From: Odiellus spinosus | Lineage: Eukaryota > Arthropoda > Arachnida > Opiliones > Phalangiidae | Direction: 5' to 3' | DNA: 64,000 nucleotides | Assembly: GCA_963920705.1 (NCBI GenBank) | Contig: OY987225.1 | Span: 6,546,675-6,610,674 of the forward strand | In this document: positions 32,310 through 43,695 of the stretch, piece after piece | How positions within the stretch are numbered: position 1 is the stretch's first letter | Layout of the letters: each line of letters opens with the position of its first letter | Made by a program: the position numbers and the translations under genes | The notes under the pieces: generated by a model | Seen by the model: only the letters and a program-made list of their open reading frames with translations | What the model was told of the DNA's origin: nothing | Databases searched by the model: none

Positions 32310-32774
32310 TTATACTGTACCATTAATATATACTCTACAATCTTTCCTAACTCTAACATTAATTTTAAAAGGACAACCTCTAGCGTTATGCAGCTGGTTC
32401 GCGCGTTCCCCATTAGATCTAATTCTAATATTCCCAAAATGCTTACATTTATATTCTACATAATCATATCCTGAACCATCAGTTTTAAATTTGCTCCTCG
32501 CTATTATAATTGGGTGAAAACCTTTTTCTATAAAAGATGTTAATGCGTCTTTGAATTCTGAGAACGAATCAAAACTATTACCCTGCCTAATTATATCGCT
32601 TTCCTTAAGCGGCCCACCACCCCCAATAAGTTTTGTATCGATAAATTTAAAATTACCTAGGCCCCTAAGTGGATAACGCTTGAAAGACTTTCGTTTATTT
32701 CTATGTTTAACTGTATTAACCAAAGGGAAAAATAATACTCTATGTAATGGAAAAATCCAAGGGTTTAAGGGCAA
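32310..32774 (-). pseudogene. MULE/ZSWIM-type N-terminal DNA-binding domain fragment
   Basis: The frame has no convincing ATG. Residues from about 65 read SFSEFKDALTSFIEKG ... YVEYKCKHFG ... NARGCPFKINVRV, the pattern of the zinc domain at the N-terminus of ZSWIM-like and MULE proteins. On this strand it lies downstream of the transposase pieces at 33461-35872 instead of upstream, so it comes from a rearranged or different copy. Confidence 0.45.
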
Positions 32775-33013
32775 ACAGCATCAGCACCTTAGGCAAAAGG
32801 AACGGAAATTGGCTACTATGCAAGATTACTAACAATAACGAGCTACATACTCTATTGAAACTTTATTGAATATTTAGTTTTGTAAAAAAAATGAAAGAAA
32901 TTTCAGTAAAGGAAATAGAAAGAAAAAGCCAATAACGACACAGAATGTGGGAAGCTTAAAAAGTTTAAATATCTGGCTTGTAAATAGAAGCAAGGATTGA
33001 AAAACCAACCTCA

Positions 33014-33140
33014 ACCACAAAAGTGTTAAAATAAAGAACTGAGATAAAAGAAAAGATCCGACTGAGGGGGAGAGAGAGACGAAGAATCCATGAGAAGGAA
33101 AGATAATGATAGAAGAGACTTAAAAACCAATACAAAACAC
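33014..33140 (+). repeat. Inverted duplicate of 35090-35222
   Basis: About 125 bases beginning AACCACAAAAGTGTTAAAA recur in reverse orientation at 35090-35222 with few differences. The other copy sits inside the MULE gene and interrupts it. Confidence 0.75.
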
Positions 33141-33169
33141 AAAAGTGCTAAAAGAAAAGAAGGACACGC

Positions 33170-33395
33170 CACTACAGGAGGAGAACGAGGAGAAGCCACT
33201 ACGGGGGGAGAACGAGGAGAAGACAACACAGGGGGAGAACGAGGAGAGGAGAACGAGGAGAAGACAACACAGGGGGAGAACGAGCAGAAGACAACACAGG
33301 GGGAGAACGAGCAGAAGACAACACAGGGGGAGAACGAGGAGAAGACAACACAGGGGGAGAACGAGCAGAAGACAACACAGGGGGAGAATTTAAAG
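33170..33395 (+). repeat. 27-bp minisatellite
   Basis: Tandem units of the form GAGAACGAGCAGAAGACAAC plus ACAGGGG, about six to seven copies, the first ones shorter and diverged. One frame reads the repeat ENEQKTTQG, but this is probably not a gene. Confidence 0.85.
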
Positions 33396-33460
33396 TGAAT
33401 TTGAAAGGTGAAAACTGTATTTTAATGGCTAGCAGCACTTGATTTTGTAATGTCTACCCC

Positions 33461-33923
33461 CTATAATCCCAAATAAATGTACAGAGAGAGAAATGTTGAA
33501 ATGATGGTTGTGTTTATACTGTAGACTATAACCAGTAAGCATTTGAAATGATGGCGCAAGTTCTGTGACTCGGTCCGCATACTATCCAAAATGAATATTT
33601 TTTTCTCTCTTATGTTTACCAACCCCAGTAGCCAGTGACTTGTTCTTCCAAGTGGGGTGTTAGGTAAGAAAATCGCCCATACTTCCTTATTTAAAGCCTG
33701 AGTTTCATACAGATAGGACGAAAATTTCACGATATGCTTGTCTAAAAAATATTTTTTTTTTAGTTAGACCGTTGAACAAGGCGCCAGCTACCGACGTCAA
33801 ATCCAAGCTCTCTATCACAAATACTTTACCCTCTAACTTGAATGTTTTAACCAAAAGTGCCATACCTATTTCAATAACCTTCGCATAAATCTCTTTTCCC
33901 AAATTCAAGCTATTAGTGCACAT
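33461..33923 (-). pseudogene. Ulp1-like protease domain of a MULE element, frameshifted
   Basis: Two overlapping frames: one ends LTKKKIFFRQAYREI, and the next reads LPNTPLGRTSHWLLGLV then KKIFILDSMR. The HW and DS blocks are those of the Ulp1/C48 cysteine protease fold; the Cys block is not seen. It follows the SWIM domain on the same strand, so it is probably the C-terminal part of the same transposase protein, as in MULEs with captured Ulp1. Confidence 0.5.
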
Positions 33924-35071
33924 ATTTCTATTAAATCGTTTGTGGTATAAAACTCTCCTCTATTGAATTCGAAACTACTTGCTTCATCTACATTTACACC
34001 GTCCTGGCCAGTCTTCAGCCTTTTCACCATCTCTTTACCAGGATGGTAATCCATTTCCGATCTATTTCTCTGCGCGGGAGAATATGAAGAAACACTTTCT
34101 ACCTTGGGTTCTTTATCAGTGTCTTTTACCGCTGGGTAATCATCTGTAGAAAAAATGAATTCGGTACTTCGTGAAATTTTAATTTTCTTGCTGGCACGAA
34201 TAGGAGTTGAGTGTAGTATGGTTTTGTTCATTGCGTTTATAGAATCTGTAGCATCAGTACAAGTGTAGTCAAAATCAACTGGTCTGGGTTTTTTTCGTCC
34301 ACTTTTTGTGTTTCCCTTTAGCAACTTAGTGAGATTATTCATGGCAGATTTTTGGTGGCTAGACGTTTCTGGGAACATCAATTTCACGACTGCTAAAACG
34401 TGATAGCAGTTGTCAACATCGCAAGTGCACTTCATCTCTTGACTTAAATGAAAACTTTGACTAGCGACCTCTTCAAATGGTTCTTTCGCAATGTACACTT
34501 GATTTTTTGGTTCGAAAGATATATATTTGTTTTCAACACACAAAGAAGCCAAACACAATTTCGTGTTGGAAATAGTCTTTTCGGAATGCTCTTCTAGAAT
34601 TGTGCGACGGACATCTTCAACGCTTTTTAACTGAACTTTATTGATCGGAATTATCAAACCAATCCCAGAAAGCGAGCTTTTTAAATGATAATCGCCACAC
34701 CCTCGGTAACAGCTATTAAATTCTAGTATATAATCTATTTGCATCTGATGCAACAAAAGAATAAGATAATCTTCATTCTGTTCTTTATTACCAATTTCAG
34801 ATTTCAATTGGCTATTAAATGCTTCGGACAAATTATTTGTCGGCATTTTATTTTGGAACGCGGCAAATTGACAGGTTTTTGCCACTATGGCACCTTCTTT
34901 CAAGTCGTTTTTAATGTTTTCATTTACGTATTTGAGAAATTCTTGCGACCACGATTTTGAAAAAAGGTCGTATGGATTTTCAAATTCTTCTTCTGTTCTA
35001 GCCTTAATAATATCACGGATAAATTCCTTATATGCCAGTTTATCTTTTGATTTTGCACCAGCTTTCTTCAA
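33905..35071 (-). pseudogene. MULE transposase, central and SWIM zinc-finger part
   Basis: 388 residues. NNLSEAFNSQLK near residue 80 is typical after the MULE catalytic core. A SWIM motif CTCDVDNCYHVLAV (CxC then CxH) lies near residue 213, followed by a Ser/Lys-rich tail. The frame extends upstream of 35071 to reading NHIHRNIDFFLKK, which normally follows the catalytic DRE block. The join is broken by the inverted duplicate at 35090-35222. Confidence 0.65.
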
Positions 35072-35089
35072 GAAAAAATCAATGTTTCG

Positions 35090-35222
35090 GTGAATGTGGT
35101 TTTGTATTGGTTTTTAAGTCTCTTCTATCATCATCTTTCCTTCTCATGGATTCTTCGTCTCTCTCCACCTCAGTCGGATCTTTCCTTTTATCTCAGTTCT
35201 TTATTTTAACACTTTTGTGGTT
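35090..35222 (-). repeat. Inserted inverted duplicate inside the MULE gene
   Basis: The reverse complement of 33014-33140, lying between the catalytic DRE segment and the CWNHI-like segment of the transposase. ACAAAACC-like sequence occurs at both borders. It may be an insertion or a retained intron-like piece. Confidence 0.65.
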
Positions 35223-35872
35223 GCTTGGTGGCAACTTTTCGAAATTCCTGCGATCAGACCTTTTTCTCGGTCAGTGACAATAGGACAATTTTTCCCCCAT
35301 TGTTCAAATTCAATTAAATTGGCCACATACTTCCAGAAAATTGTATGAACCTCTTTAAAACGTTTTTCGTGTAATAGATAAAAAAGAGGGAAAACTGGGT
35401 CCCCCTTGATGTGTGTATTTCGCATTACTATGGCAGAAATATAGAAGTTTCCCATATCATACGTCGTGTCATACGAAATAAGCTGTTCGAGCGTTGCATC
35501 TTTGAAAGAATCCTTTAATATATTTACTGCCAGCGTTACTGCTTTGGGTGCGCCCCACATTACGTAAACAGGATCACATATAGAAATTGACCTTATAACG
35601 TTTTGTAACGGTCCATTTTTCAAAAAAATCGTGTTCAATATTGGATCATTACTATTTTTTTTGTCAATATTGTATTTGAAATTTTCAGCTTGCTTCCTAT
35701 TTCTGGCTAAAATGTCTTCATTATCTTCATAAGTTGCCGCAACCTCTTTCTCATTCGATGTTTTCAAAGTAGATCTCTCTAAAGTTTCCCGTTTAACCTT
35801 TTTGTAAGCTTTTTTGGGTTTCAAATCGTAAGAGACCTTACAAAGCACTACTTGGATCAATTGCTTTGACAT
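35201..35872 (-). pseudogene. MULE transposase, DDE catalytic part
   Basis: From the ATG at 35872. The catalytic core reads ISYDTTYDMGNFYISAIVMRN ... PVFPLFYLLHEKRF ... IVTDREKGLIAGI, the usual MULE order with Asp in DTTYDM and Asp/Glu in TDREKG. The preceding 100 residues correspond to the linker after the N-terminal zinc domain. It is the upstream part of the gene completed by 33905-35071. Confidence 0.7.
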
Positions 35873-35881
35873 TATTAACAA

Positions 35882-36550
35882 CCGAGAAATAATAGTTACA
35901 CTTAGGTAAGATAAATTAAATCATAAAATCGAATAAAATAATTCATTTTTAATTTTTTCTAGCCCAAAGCCCTGTTACATAGTAATGACCTACCCTAACA
36001 ACTGGAGAAAAAAAAAACTTTCTCTTTTCCACACGTGTTCACAAAGACTATAGTATGCTACTCTAGGTTATATAGACTGGCGTGTCGATATATGGAAAAA
36101 GGAGCAGCACTATACGCGAAAATCCCCCTCCCATTCTCTCTCTTCCCTGTTTATCTTATACATTTTTTTGGGTTTTTGAATTCACGGCCAGGGGGAATCT
36201 TTAAACAAATTTCGAACATTATTGCTCAGATCTACTTTGTGTAGCGTCTTTGGTGTCCGACCCCTACAGGGGGTGACTATTGTTTAGCGTCCCGCGCTAG
36301 GGAATTTTCAGGAATCTTTTTTCTTGAAGGAGAGGGAACCAAAGTGGCTATAGTCGACGCGCGTTTTACCTTTGACTGCTGCCGTACTATTTCTCCATAG
36401 AGCCCCCGCTTGACAGCAGTCCAAGGTAAAACGCTCGTTCGCTAGAGAGGAATTCGGCTTGACTCCCTCCTCCTCTCTGTTGGTTTTGTTTAACCTTGGA
36501 ACTCGTAGCTAGAAACTTTAGAGGAGTGGTTATTCTGTTTACCCTTTCTC
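35882..36550. other. Non-coding, with a short palindrome
   Basis: No frame of interest. Arms at 36361-36381 and 36414-36434 match at 20 of 21 positions in inverted orientation, with a 32-base spacer. Confidence 0.45.
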
Positions 36551-39056
36551 CCCAGTGGCGGCGGAACGGGTGGGGACATTGTCCCCCCCTCAATTAAACC
36601 AGGTGGGGACAACCAATATACGTGTCCCTCCCCAAATTGCTCAGTCAATAAATCTTTAGTTTAAATCTTTTTAGTTGTGATAAATGTACGTTTTTTACAA
36701 AAAAACTATCTTTGCTATTAAGTCATATTGGTTTCAAACATGAAAAAGAGGCACATTTTCGGGTTAAATGTGGCATCGGTTCCTGTGGCCGGACTTACAA
36801 AAAAATATTTTACTATCGGCGACATTTAAAAAAAACACCCGACGGCTTTTCTGGAAAACAATGAATCTAACGATGATGATAACTATCCTTATGATCATAG
36901 CGAGAGAGGTGACGGATTTGATGACTTTATGGATCAAGAAGAACAGGAAACATTTACTCGTCCCTTTGATTTGAAAAATTCAATCTTGTTAATTTTACTT
37001 AAATACAGTGAGCAACATAGGTTGGGACATTCTGTCATTCAAGACTTAACCAACGACTTGCTTAGTTTATGTAAAGATCTGTTAACCGCTCAAGCCCAAA
37101 AATGTTTTAACAAAGATGATAATTTACATGAAAATGAACTTAAAGAAAGGATTTTCAATGACATTGAGTCTATGAGTGCAGTGTTTGATTCTTTAAATTC
37201 CATCCACAAAGTTAAAAGAGTTTGTGTAACGGAAATGGTAGAACCAACGCAAGTAACATTTGCTCAATCTGCTGAATCTGAAGAAAAGCACCATTTTCAT
37301 TATGTACCTTTGTTGCGTACTATTGCCAATATTTACAAGGAAGTTGACGAATTTTCTTACCATGAAAACATTGATAACGAATTAGATGAGCAATATCTTT
37401 CTCATTTTTTAAATGGTTCATTTTGCAAGAAATTACACCAAACTAATGATGGAGATTTAGAATTTCCGAATAGAAACGTTCCTAAAACCATACACCTGCA
37501 AATATATTGGGATGAGTTCGAGGTCGTTAACCCATTAGGATCCAAACGAGGAGTACACAAAACTTTGGGCTGTTATTTTTCTATTTTAAATAGAAAATAC
37601 AAGTACCGCTCTAAAATCAAATGATATCGAAAAATATGGGTGGACAGAATATCTTAAACCTCTTCTCCATGAATTGAATATTTTGGCGACAGATGGAATA
37701 TACCTAGAGTTACTAGGGATTAATTTAAAGGGGTACGCTTCAATTATTAGCGGAGACAACCTTGGCCAACATAAAATTGGAGGTTTTGTCCCCTATTTTG
37801 GCTCGGGTAGAATATGCAGATTTTGCATGACGGATTGTTCAGAAATAGCTCTTAGAAAAATGGAAAAGGACGTGGTTTTGAGGTCTTTAGAAAGACATAA
37901 ATATCATTTGTCATTTGTTAAGAAAAACCCAAAAGAATCGTCTTTGTATGGTGTTAAAAACCAAAGTCCTTTGATGGATTTATCCTACTTTGATTTAACC
38001 CAACAGTTAGTGCCAGATATCATGCATGATTTATTAGAAGGGGTTATTCCTTTCTTATTAAAACAACTTTTGAGTAGATTTATATCTCAAAATGCTGTAA
38101 CTTTAGAAGAAATAAACAAAATTGTTGATAAGTTTCCATATGGGAAAACTGAGAAAAACAAGCCCCAAACTCAAATTAGAAATGCCATTATTGGGAAGGG
38201 TAACTTAAAGGGGTCAGCAAGTGAGATATTTTGTTTGTTTAGACTTTTTCCATTTATGTTTCAAGAACTTGTTAATTTATGCAATGCAGATTGGAAAAAT
38301 TATTTAAAATTACGTGAAGTTTGCGATATTTTATTTGCTGAAAAAATTCCCTTACATAAACTAGACGAATTAGAAGTACTCATAGCAGATTTTCTTGGAA
38401 TGGTTGTGGAAGAATATGGTGCATGTAGTCTAACACCAAAATTTCACTATTTGATTCACTACCCAAATTTTATTAGAAAATTCGGGCCACTTTTTCCAAT
38501 ATCTTGCATGAGATTTGAAGCCAAACATGCATTTTTCAAGGTTATAGCGGGCAATAGTAAAAATTTCAAAAACATAACAAAAACATTATCAGTCAGACAC
38601 CAAATGTTCGAATGCTATAATTCATTAGGATCTAAAGTTAATGGCATCCAGAAAACTAGTAATGGAAACTTATTAAAAATAAATGTATTTCCCCGTACAC
38701 TTCAAAATTTGCTAAGAGACAAATTCCCAGAAAATGACAGTTTTTATGCCGTTAATTCTGCTGTTTATGACAACGTTTCCTACTCTAGAAAATCACTAAT
38801 TTTAATAGAATCAAACAAGTCATACTTGTTATTTGTTGAGATTACATATTTATTTGTTATTAAATCTCAGATCTTTGTTTGTGGCTTAGTTTTCAAAACC
38901 AAAACCTTTGATTCTAGACTGCATTCTTATGAGATGGGAACAGAATCTAACCATTGGGCATTGTTTAAACCCGGGAAAGAATTGCACTATCACTTGCTTG
39001 ATAAATACAATATCGCTGGCAAATTCTATGTTAATCCCAGATGCAGTTATTATTAG
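36551..39056 (+). pseudogene. CMC/EnSpm-like transposase with N-terminal zinc finger, degenerate
   Basis: A C2H2-like finger (CGIGSCGRTY ... YRRH) is readable at 36765-36830. It is followed, in shifted frames, by 36862-37624 and 37630-39056. Family blocks include SGDNLGQHKIGGF with CRFC, PDIMHDLLEGV, and HYLIHYPNFIRKFGPL with MRFEAKH. These correspond in order to blocks of tnp2-type CMC transposases; the exact superfamily is uncertain. A frameshift with a small deletion lies near 37600. CAGTGGCGGCGG at about 36553 may be one terminus. Confidence 0.55.
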
Positions 39057-39614
39057 GGAATGTTATAATACTTGTAAAAAAATTGTGTAATTTTCGAGTT
39101 CTTTCATATGTTTCAAGAGTATAGTAAGAATGCTCATAATTTATACTTAAATATTTAAAACACATTTTGAAGTATTCAAAACTTAATTCAAGCACAACAA
39201 ATAAAGTTTGATATTCTTTTTTAAGTTAATTTTTTTATTTTTATTTAATTAACATATCTCTTGATATGGTGTTGAAAATAACCTTGATTATATTTTAAGT
39301 AAAAATAGGGTAATTTTAAGTATATATTAAATCATGATTTTCATAAAAAATATCCAAGCTAACCTGGGTTGTACACTGTTTGAGGCGTTTGAAGGAGTGA
39401 AAGGCGTTTTTAGGGTGTGAAAAAGGTGTTGGAAAAAGAAGGATTTCCATAAAATAAATTAAGCCAACCTGTACACTCTTAGAGGCGTTTTTAGGGTGTA
39501 AAAAAGGTGTTTTTAAAATTAACACCCTTTTTACACTGTTTGAACACTCCATTTTCTTAGAGTGTGTTTGGTTTCTGGGGATTTGTACTTTCAAGTGTAA
39601 AATTGCCTCATTGG
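39057..39614. repeat. Spacer with two imperfect 90-110 bp repeats
   Basis: AACCTG...TACACT, GAGGCGTTT and TTTTTAGGGTGT motifs recur between about 39360 and 39545. The region is otherwise AT-rich and non-coding. Confidence 0.45.
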
Positions 39615-39995
39615 CTAGAAATTCCTTTCCTTTATAGTTTCGAAGTTCTTCCGAAAATCTCCTGAGAATTTCTGCGGAATAGTAATAAATGTCCCTTTTG
39701 TAAGTCCGTTAAATGCTGGATTTAAGGACAAATGTGAAGCCAAAGAATCAATCGTATCATCTTTTGTTGTAATTTTAGAAATACTGGAATTATAATCGGC
39801 TACATCTTTAATGGTACACTCGTTAAAAAAGTTTATTCCTTCGGACCATGATAGTTTGGTTTCATCGAGCCTTCTAATATTGAAACTTATCTTAATCTGT
39901 TTGACTAGGTACATATATGGGACATCACAAACTACACTAGAATGGTTCTGAATGGTTGTAATAAAAAGATCTAAGCCTTGGAAAGCAGACGTCAT
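39615..39995 (-). CDS. Hypothetical 127-residue protein
   Basis: The frame starts at an internal ATG at 39995. Mixed composition, no motif, no close neighbour of known function. A second short frame (40023-40205, ATG at 40205) on the same strand could be an upstream exon, but no splice pair is evident. Low support. Confidence 0.25.
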   Translation of the reverse strand: MTSAFQGLDLFITTIQNHSSVVCDVPYMYLVKQIKISFNIRRLDETKLSWSEGINFFNECTIKDVADYNSSISKITTKDDTIDSLASHLSLNPAFNGLTKGTFITIPQKFSGDFRKNFETIKERNF

Positions 39996-40205
39996 TTCCG
40001 TCGACAACTGCGAGATATGACGTCAGAGATTGTTTACATGGGCTCGGTATGCGCGGGAGGCAAAACTTCTATGCGCAGAACTTTTGGTACGGTTTTTGTC
40101 TAGGGAGGGACTCCGAGTTACCACTCCCTGTATTAGAAGCTCCATGGTTTTATCTTTTTTAGCCTGATAAGTCGAATTAGGACTGCGTTCAATAAAGCTC
40201 ACCAT

Positions 40206-41156
40206 GAAAAAAAACCGGATTGAAGAAAACTCTAATCGGTTATCTCTGTCGCCATGTTTACATCATAGCTTTGCAGAACGCTTTTGTTCCGTTCATCGTT
40301 GTTTTTGTAATAGCGGCTAATTTTTCTTTTAAGTGGCACCCGAAGATTTTCCAAGAACATTAAGCAGGGAGCATTTATTGCCACAATGTTTGTAAAAAGC
40401 CTAGGTCACCCCCCCCGTGCGAATCGAAGATTATGTGAAGAGGGTAGTGCTTTTTACACAAATTGTGATTTTTAAATGTTAATTTGGAATGAGCCGTACA
40501 GCAGTCGAAGTAGGTTTCATAACTTTGTAACAGTTTCTGTGGAATTCCTTAATTAACCTGAGCTAATCTAACAACTTACACTTTCACCGTTAACACACAA
40601 AAAAAAGATTAATTAAACAAAATATAATCTAAAAAGATAGTCCCAGACACTTTTTCCAATATTAATATTATTATTAAACACGAGTAATAAATTCTTATAA
40701 AAGTTTCAGAGTTACGAAGTAATAAAACGGGGAAAGCAAAATATTACCTGTTTTCGTACCCCACCTAATCTACCCTCACCTAATTTAATTCAGTGTGAGA
40801 TTGTCATTCAAATTCATAGTCTTGAAAATATAAACATAATACGATTTTATTTTTTATTTTTCCATGAAAATGGCATTCAATTGCCATTAAATATTATTGA
40901 ATCAAATTTGCGAAGACTGGATTTTTTACGACGACTGCATTTGCTGGGTAGACAAAATATCTGGCTCCAACTGAAGTTTTGAAGATAAAATATCCTGCGA
41001 TGATTGATTTTCTTGCGACGGCTCGATTTCTAGGGTAAACATGACATGTTGCGAAAACTGAATATCCTCTGATGATTGAGTTAGTTGAGACGCCTGACTT
41101 TCGGCCAAGACTTGGTTTCAGTTGCAATTAATATGTCTTCATCAATTTCTATATCA
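40206..41156. other. No gene supported
   Basis: AT-rich. A small inverted repeat (TGTAAAAAGC near 40390 and its complement near 40448) flanks a C-run. A - strand Ser/Gln-rich stretch at 40926-41108 (SQ repeats) may be low-complexity coding or chance. Confidence 0.3.
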
Positions 41157-41342
41157 TCATCCAGTTCCATGATGTATTGGTCGTTGTTTGATTGGTTTCA
41201 ATGCTGGTACAGTAGTTTGAGATGGCAAACTAGAAACTGGCACAATTGTTTGAGACGGCAAACTAGAGACTGGCACGGTTTTTTGAGATGGCAAACTAGA
41301 GTCTGATACGGATGTTTTGGACGGCATAAGTAGTAAGAACAT
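41157..41342 (-). repeat. 30-bp minisatellite
   Basis: About four units of TTTGAGATGGCAAACTAGAG-type sequence, period 30. The - strand reads PSQTTVPVSSL repeats from a possible ATG at 41342, so it could be a Ser/Pro-rich coding repeat. Confidence 0.75.
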
Positions 41343-41906
41343 ACACTTCGAGCGGCCTATTTTTCTAACACCATCATTCTAGGATCATAATTTGTTTCCT
41401 GGGACTTAATTCTCTAAAAATCCAAACCATTTCGAAGATTCCAAACCACGGAGGGTTTGGATTGCCTTCATTTGGGTTGGGTACAAAAAAACGCATTCTA
41501 TAGCCCAAATCCAAATGGTGATTTGGAAAGTTCGAAATCCATTTGCCAAACCACATGTACGTCATTTCCGACAAAATGACGAAGTATTTTTCCCTCACGT
41601 GACTGTTCACGCGGTAATATTTCTCCGCCCCTTCTTCTTCTTTGGTCATTTTGTAGCGCGAAATTTTGAAAGGGTGATTCTTTTTCGGGTTTTTTTTTCC
41701 ACGAATGGGGAAAAAAAAAATCGAAGAATTATTTTCATTCTTTTATTTTTATTGTATTTCGGATTTTGAAATAAATCCTTTCTTTTTCTTTACCTCGTCC
41801 TCGTGTTTCCTCGTGTTTCGTTCTTCCAAGTATTTTCAAATATTAGCCTTAAATATTAATTTGTATTTGACTCTTTCAATATATTTTATTGAATTTTAAT
41901 TATACA

Positions 41907-42925
41907 ATGGGTGGTGCTAAAGTATCGGCAAAGCAACAATTGATTTACGTCGAATTTTTGGAATCAAATATAGAATTTGTCCATATGAAATTCAATATTA
42001 ACTTTATTAAGGCGAAATATGATCAATTATGGCTGGAATTAACAGCCCTCCTCAACAGTTGCGGAATGGGACCCGCCAAATCCGTTGAAAAGTGGAAGAA
42101 AGTAAGTGGTACACAAAAACTTTATAACAGTTAATTGATCTATTTTCTTTTCTAGTCTTTCTCTTCGTGGAAATCGAACGCTCGAGCGAAAGCTTCTAAA
42201 ACGTTTAAGGCTAAGACTGGCTGAGGGCCACCAACTGAACCTTTAACCGATTTAGAAGAACGGCTTCTTTCCATTTGCGGTAAAGGTAGCGTAACCGGAG
42301 TTGAGAGTGTGGAAGAGGCTGGGTTTGGCCAACTCTTCAGACCAAAGGCACCAATCTCCAATTTGCCTTCTATGCCATCTACCTCAACGTTTTTGCCTTC
42401 CACTGCCTCTACCTTGGCATCGACCTTCTTGCCTTCCGCCGCACCTTCTTCAACTTTTTTGGCTTTAAATGAAGAATTTGAGGTTCTAACCGAAGTTACG
42501 ACGGACTTTCCAACCCAAACGCCACCACCGCACCCGAAGAAGTCCAAACCAATTATTGATGACGTTTTAGCGGTGATGAATTGAATGGCGAGGTGTCGAA
42601 TTCGGTCCTTAATGCTGCAAGAAGTAATTTTTAATATTGCTATATATTTTTAATAGAAACAGCTATTTATTATTAGTAATTTTTAGAAGTAAATGAGGAG
42701 AGAAAAAAAAACAAGTGTAGAAGCAAGCGGACACCCTATGAGAGAGCGGCGGATTCATTGGCGGAGGCGCAAGCTCAAACTAATTTGGAGTTGGGGGCAA
42801 TTAGTAACAGCTTCGCACGAATCGCAACTTCCGTCGAAACAATGGCCACTTCCTTTGTGGAATTCACTGCGGCGCAGACGAGGATGGCAGCTGCCTTTGA
42901 AAGGAATGCCAACCAATTATCTTAA
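41907..42925 (+). pseudogene. Myb/SANT-like (zeste-type) DNA-binding protein, broken
   Basis: Exon 1 (41907-42101) encodes SAKQQLIYVEFLESN ... LWLELTALLNSCG ... KSVEKWKK and is followed by GTAAGT. Exon 2 starts at 42156 after TTCTAG and completes the domain (SWKSNARAKASK). A TGA at 42222-42224 falls in the conserved KTGGGPP region. The frame then runs to 42584. A later exon-like stretch ends at 42925 (AAQTRMAAAFERNANQL). Such proteins accompany Harbinger transposases and help bind the termini. Confidence 0.65.
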
Positions 42926-43387
42926 GAATGGTAAATGGTGAAAAAAAGGCCCTCTTAAGGGCCATTAGACAGTAATATAACTTCAAAATAAGAAGTTGTC
43001 TCGATTAGATAATCGAATCGTCATGCATGAAGATTTAAACGTCGGATACCTTGTGACGAGGAGATGATTCTAATTGAGATGACACCCTATTTCGGAGTTA
43101 CATTACTGTCTAATGACGCTTGAAGTTATGATTTAATCTCATAAATAGAATAATATCTTAACATGTGCGGAGTACGTTGCCTTCTCGTGGCAAGCGTCGA
43201 AAACTTGAATATCAAGGCCGAAACGTACATGTTTTTCTAATTTTTTTTAAACAATAATAATAAAGTTAATAATTTAGTATTAAGGGATTTTATGATTTGT
43301 TTTTTCTTTATTAGTTTTAAGAAATAATTTCGCCACAAAATTAAATATTTTGGATTATACAATTAGTCACAAACACGTAAATATTAA
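42926..43387. repeat. Non-coding with inverted repeats
   Basis: CATTAGACAGTAAT near 42962 is matched by ATTACTGTCTAATG near 43103. From about 43159 to 43235 complementary ends (AACATGT and ACATGTT) enclose two short hairpins. No frame. Confidence 0.55.
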
Positions 43388-43695
43388 TTTGATTATAAAT
43401 TAGTAACAAACAAGTAAGTATGAAAATCGATTATAAAATTAGTAACAAACAAGTAAGTATGAAAATCGATTATAAAATTAGTAACAAACAAGTAAGTATG
43501 AAAATCGATTATAAAATTAGTAACAAACAAGTAAGTATGAAAATCGATTATAAAATTAGTAACAAACAAGTAAGTATGAAAATCGATTATAAAATTAGTA
43601 ACAAACAAGTAAGTATGAAAATCGATTATAAAATTAGTAACAAACAAGTAAGTATGAAAATCGATTATAAAATTAGTAAAAAACAAGCAAATATT
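43388..43695 (+). repeat. 39-bp minisatellite, about seven units
   Basis: Near-identical units of ATGAAAATCGATTATAAAAT plus TAGTAACAAACAAGTAAGT. The period of 13 codons keeps frames open on both strands, which explains the long frames here. I do not take them as genes. Confidence 0.92.

Noticed and set aside
33090..33398. Repeat protein with ENEQKTTQG units
   Set aside because: Minisatellite with frames open on both strands and no sign of selection.
42222..42224. Selenocysteine or readthrough at TGA
   Set aside because: The gene is a transposon helper with a catalytically dead partner; simple decay is the better explanation.
43159..43235. Hammerhead ribozyme
   Set aside because: A GAAAC-like segment and hairpins are present, but the CUGAUGA core element is missing on both strands.
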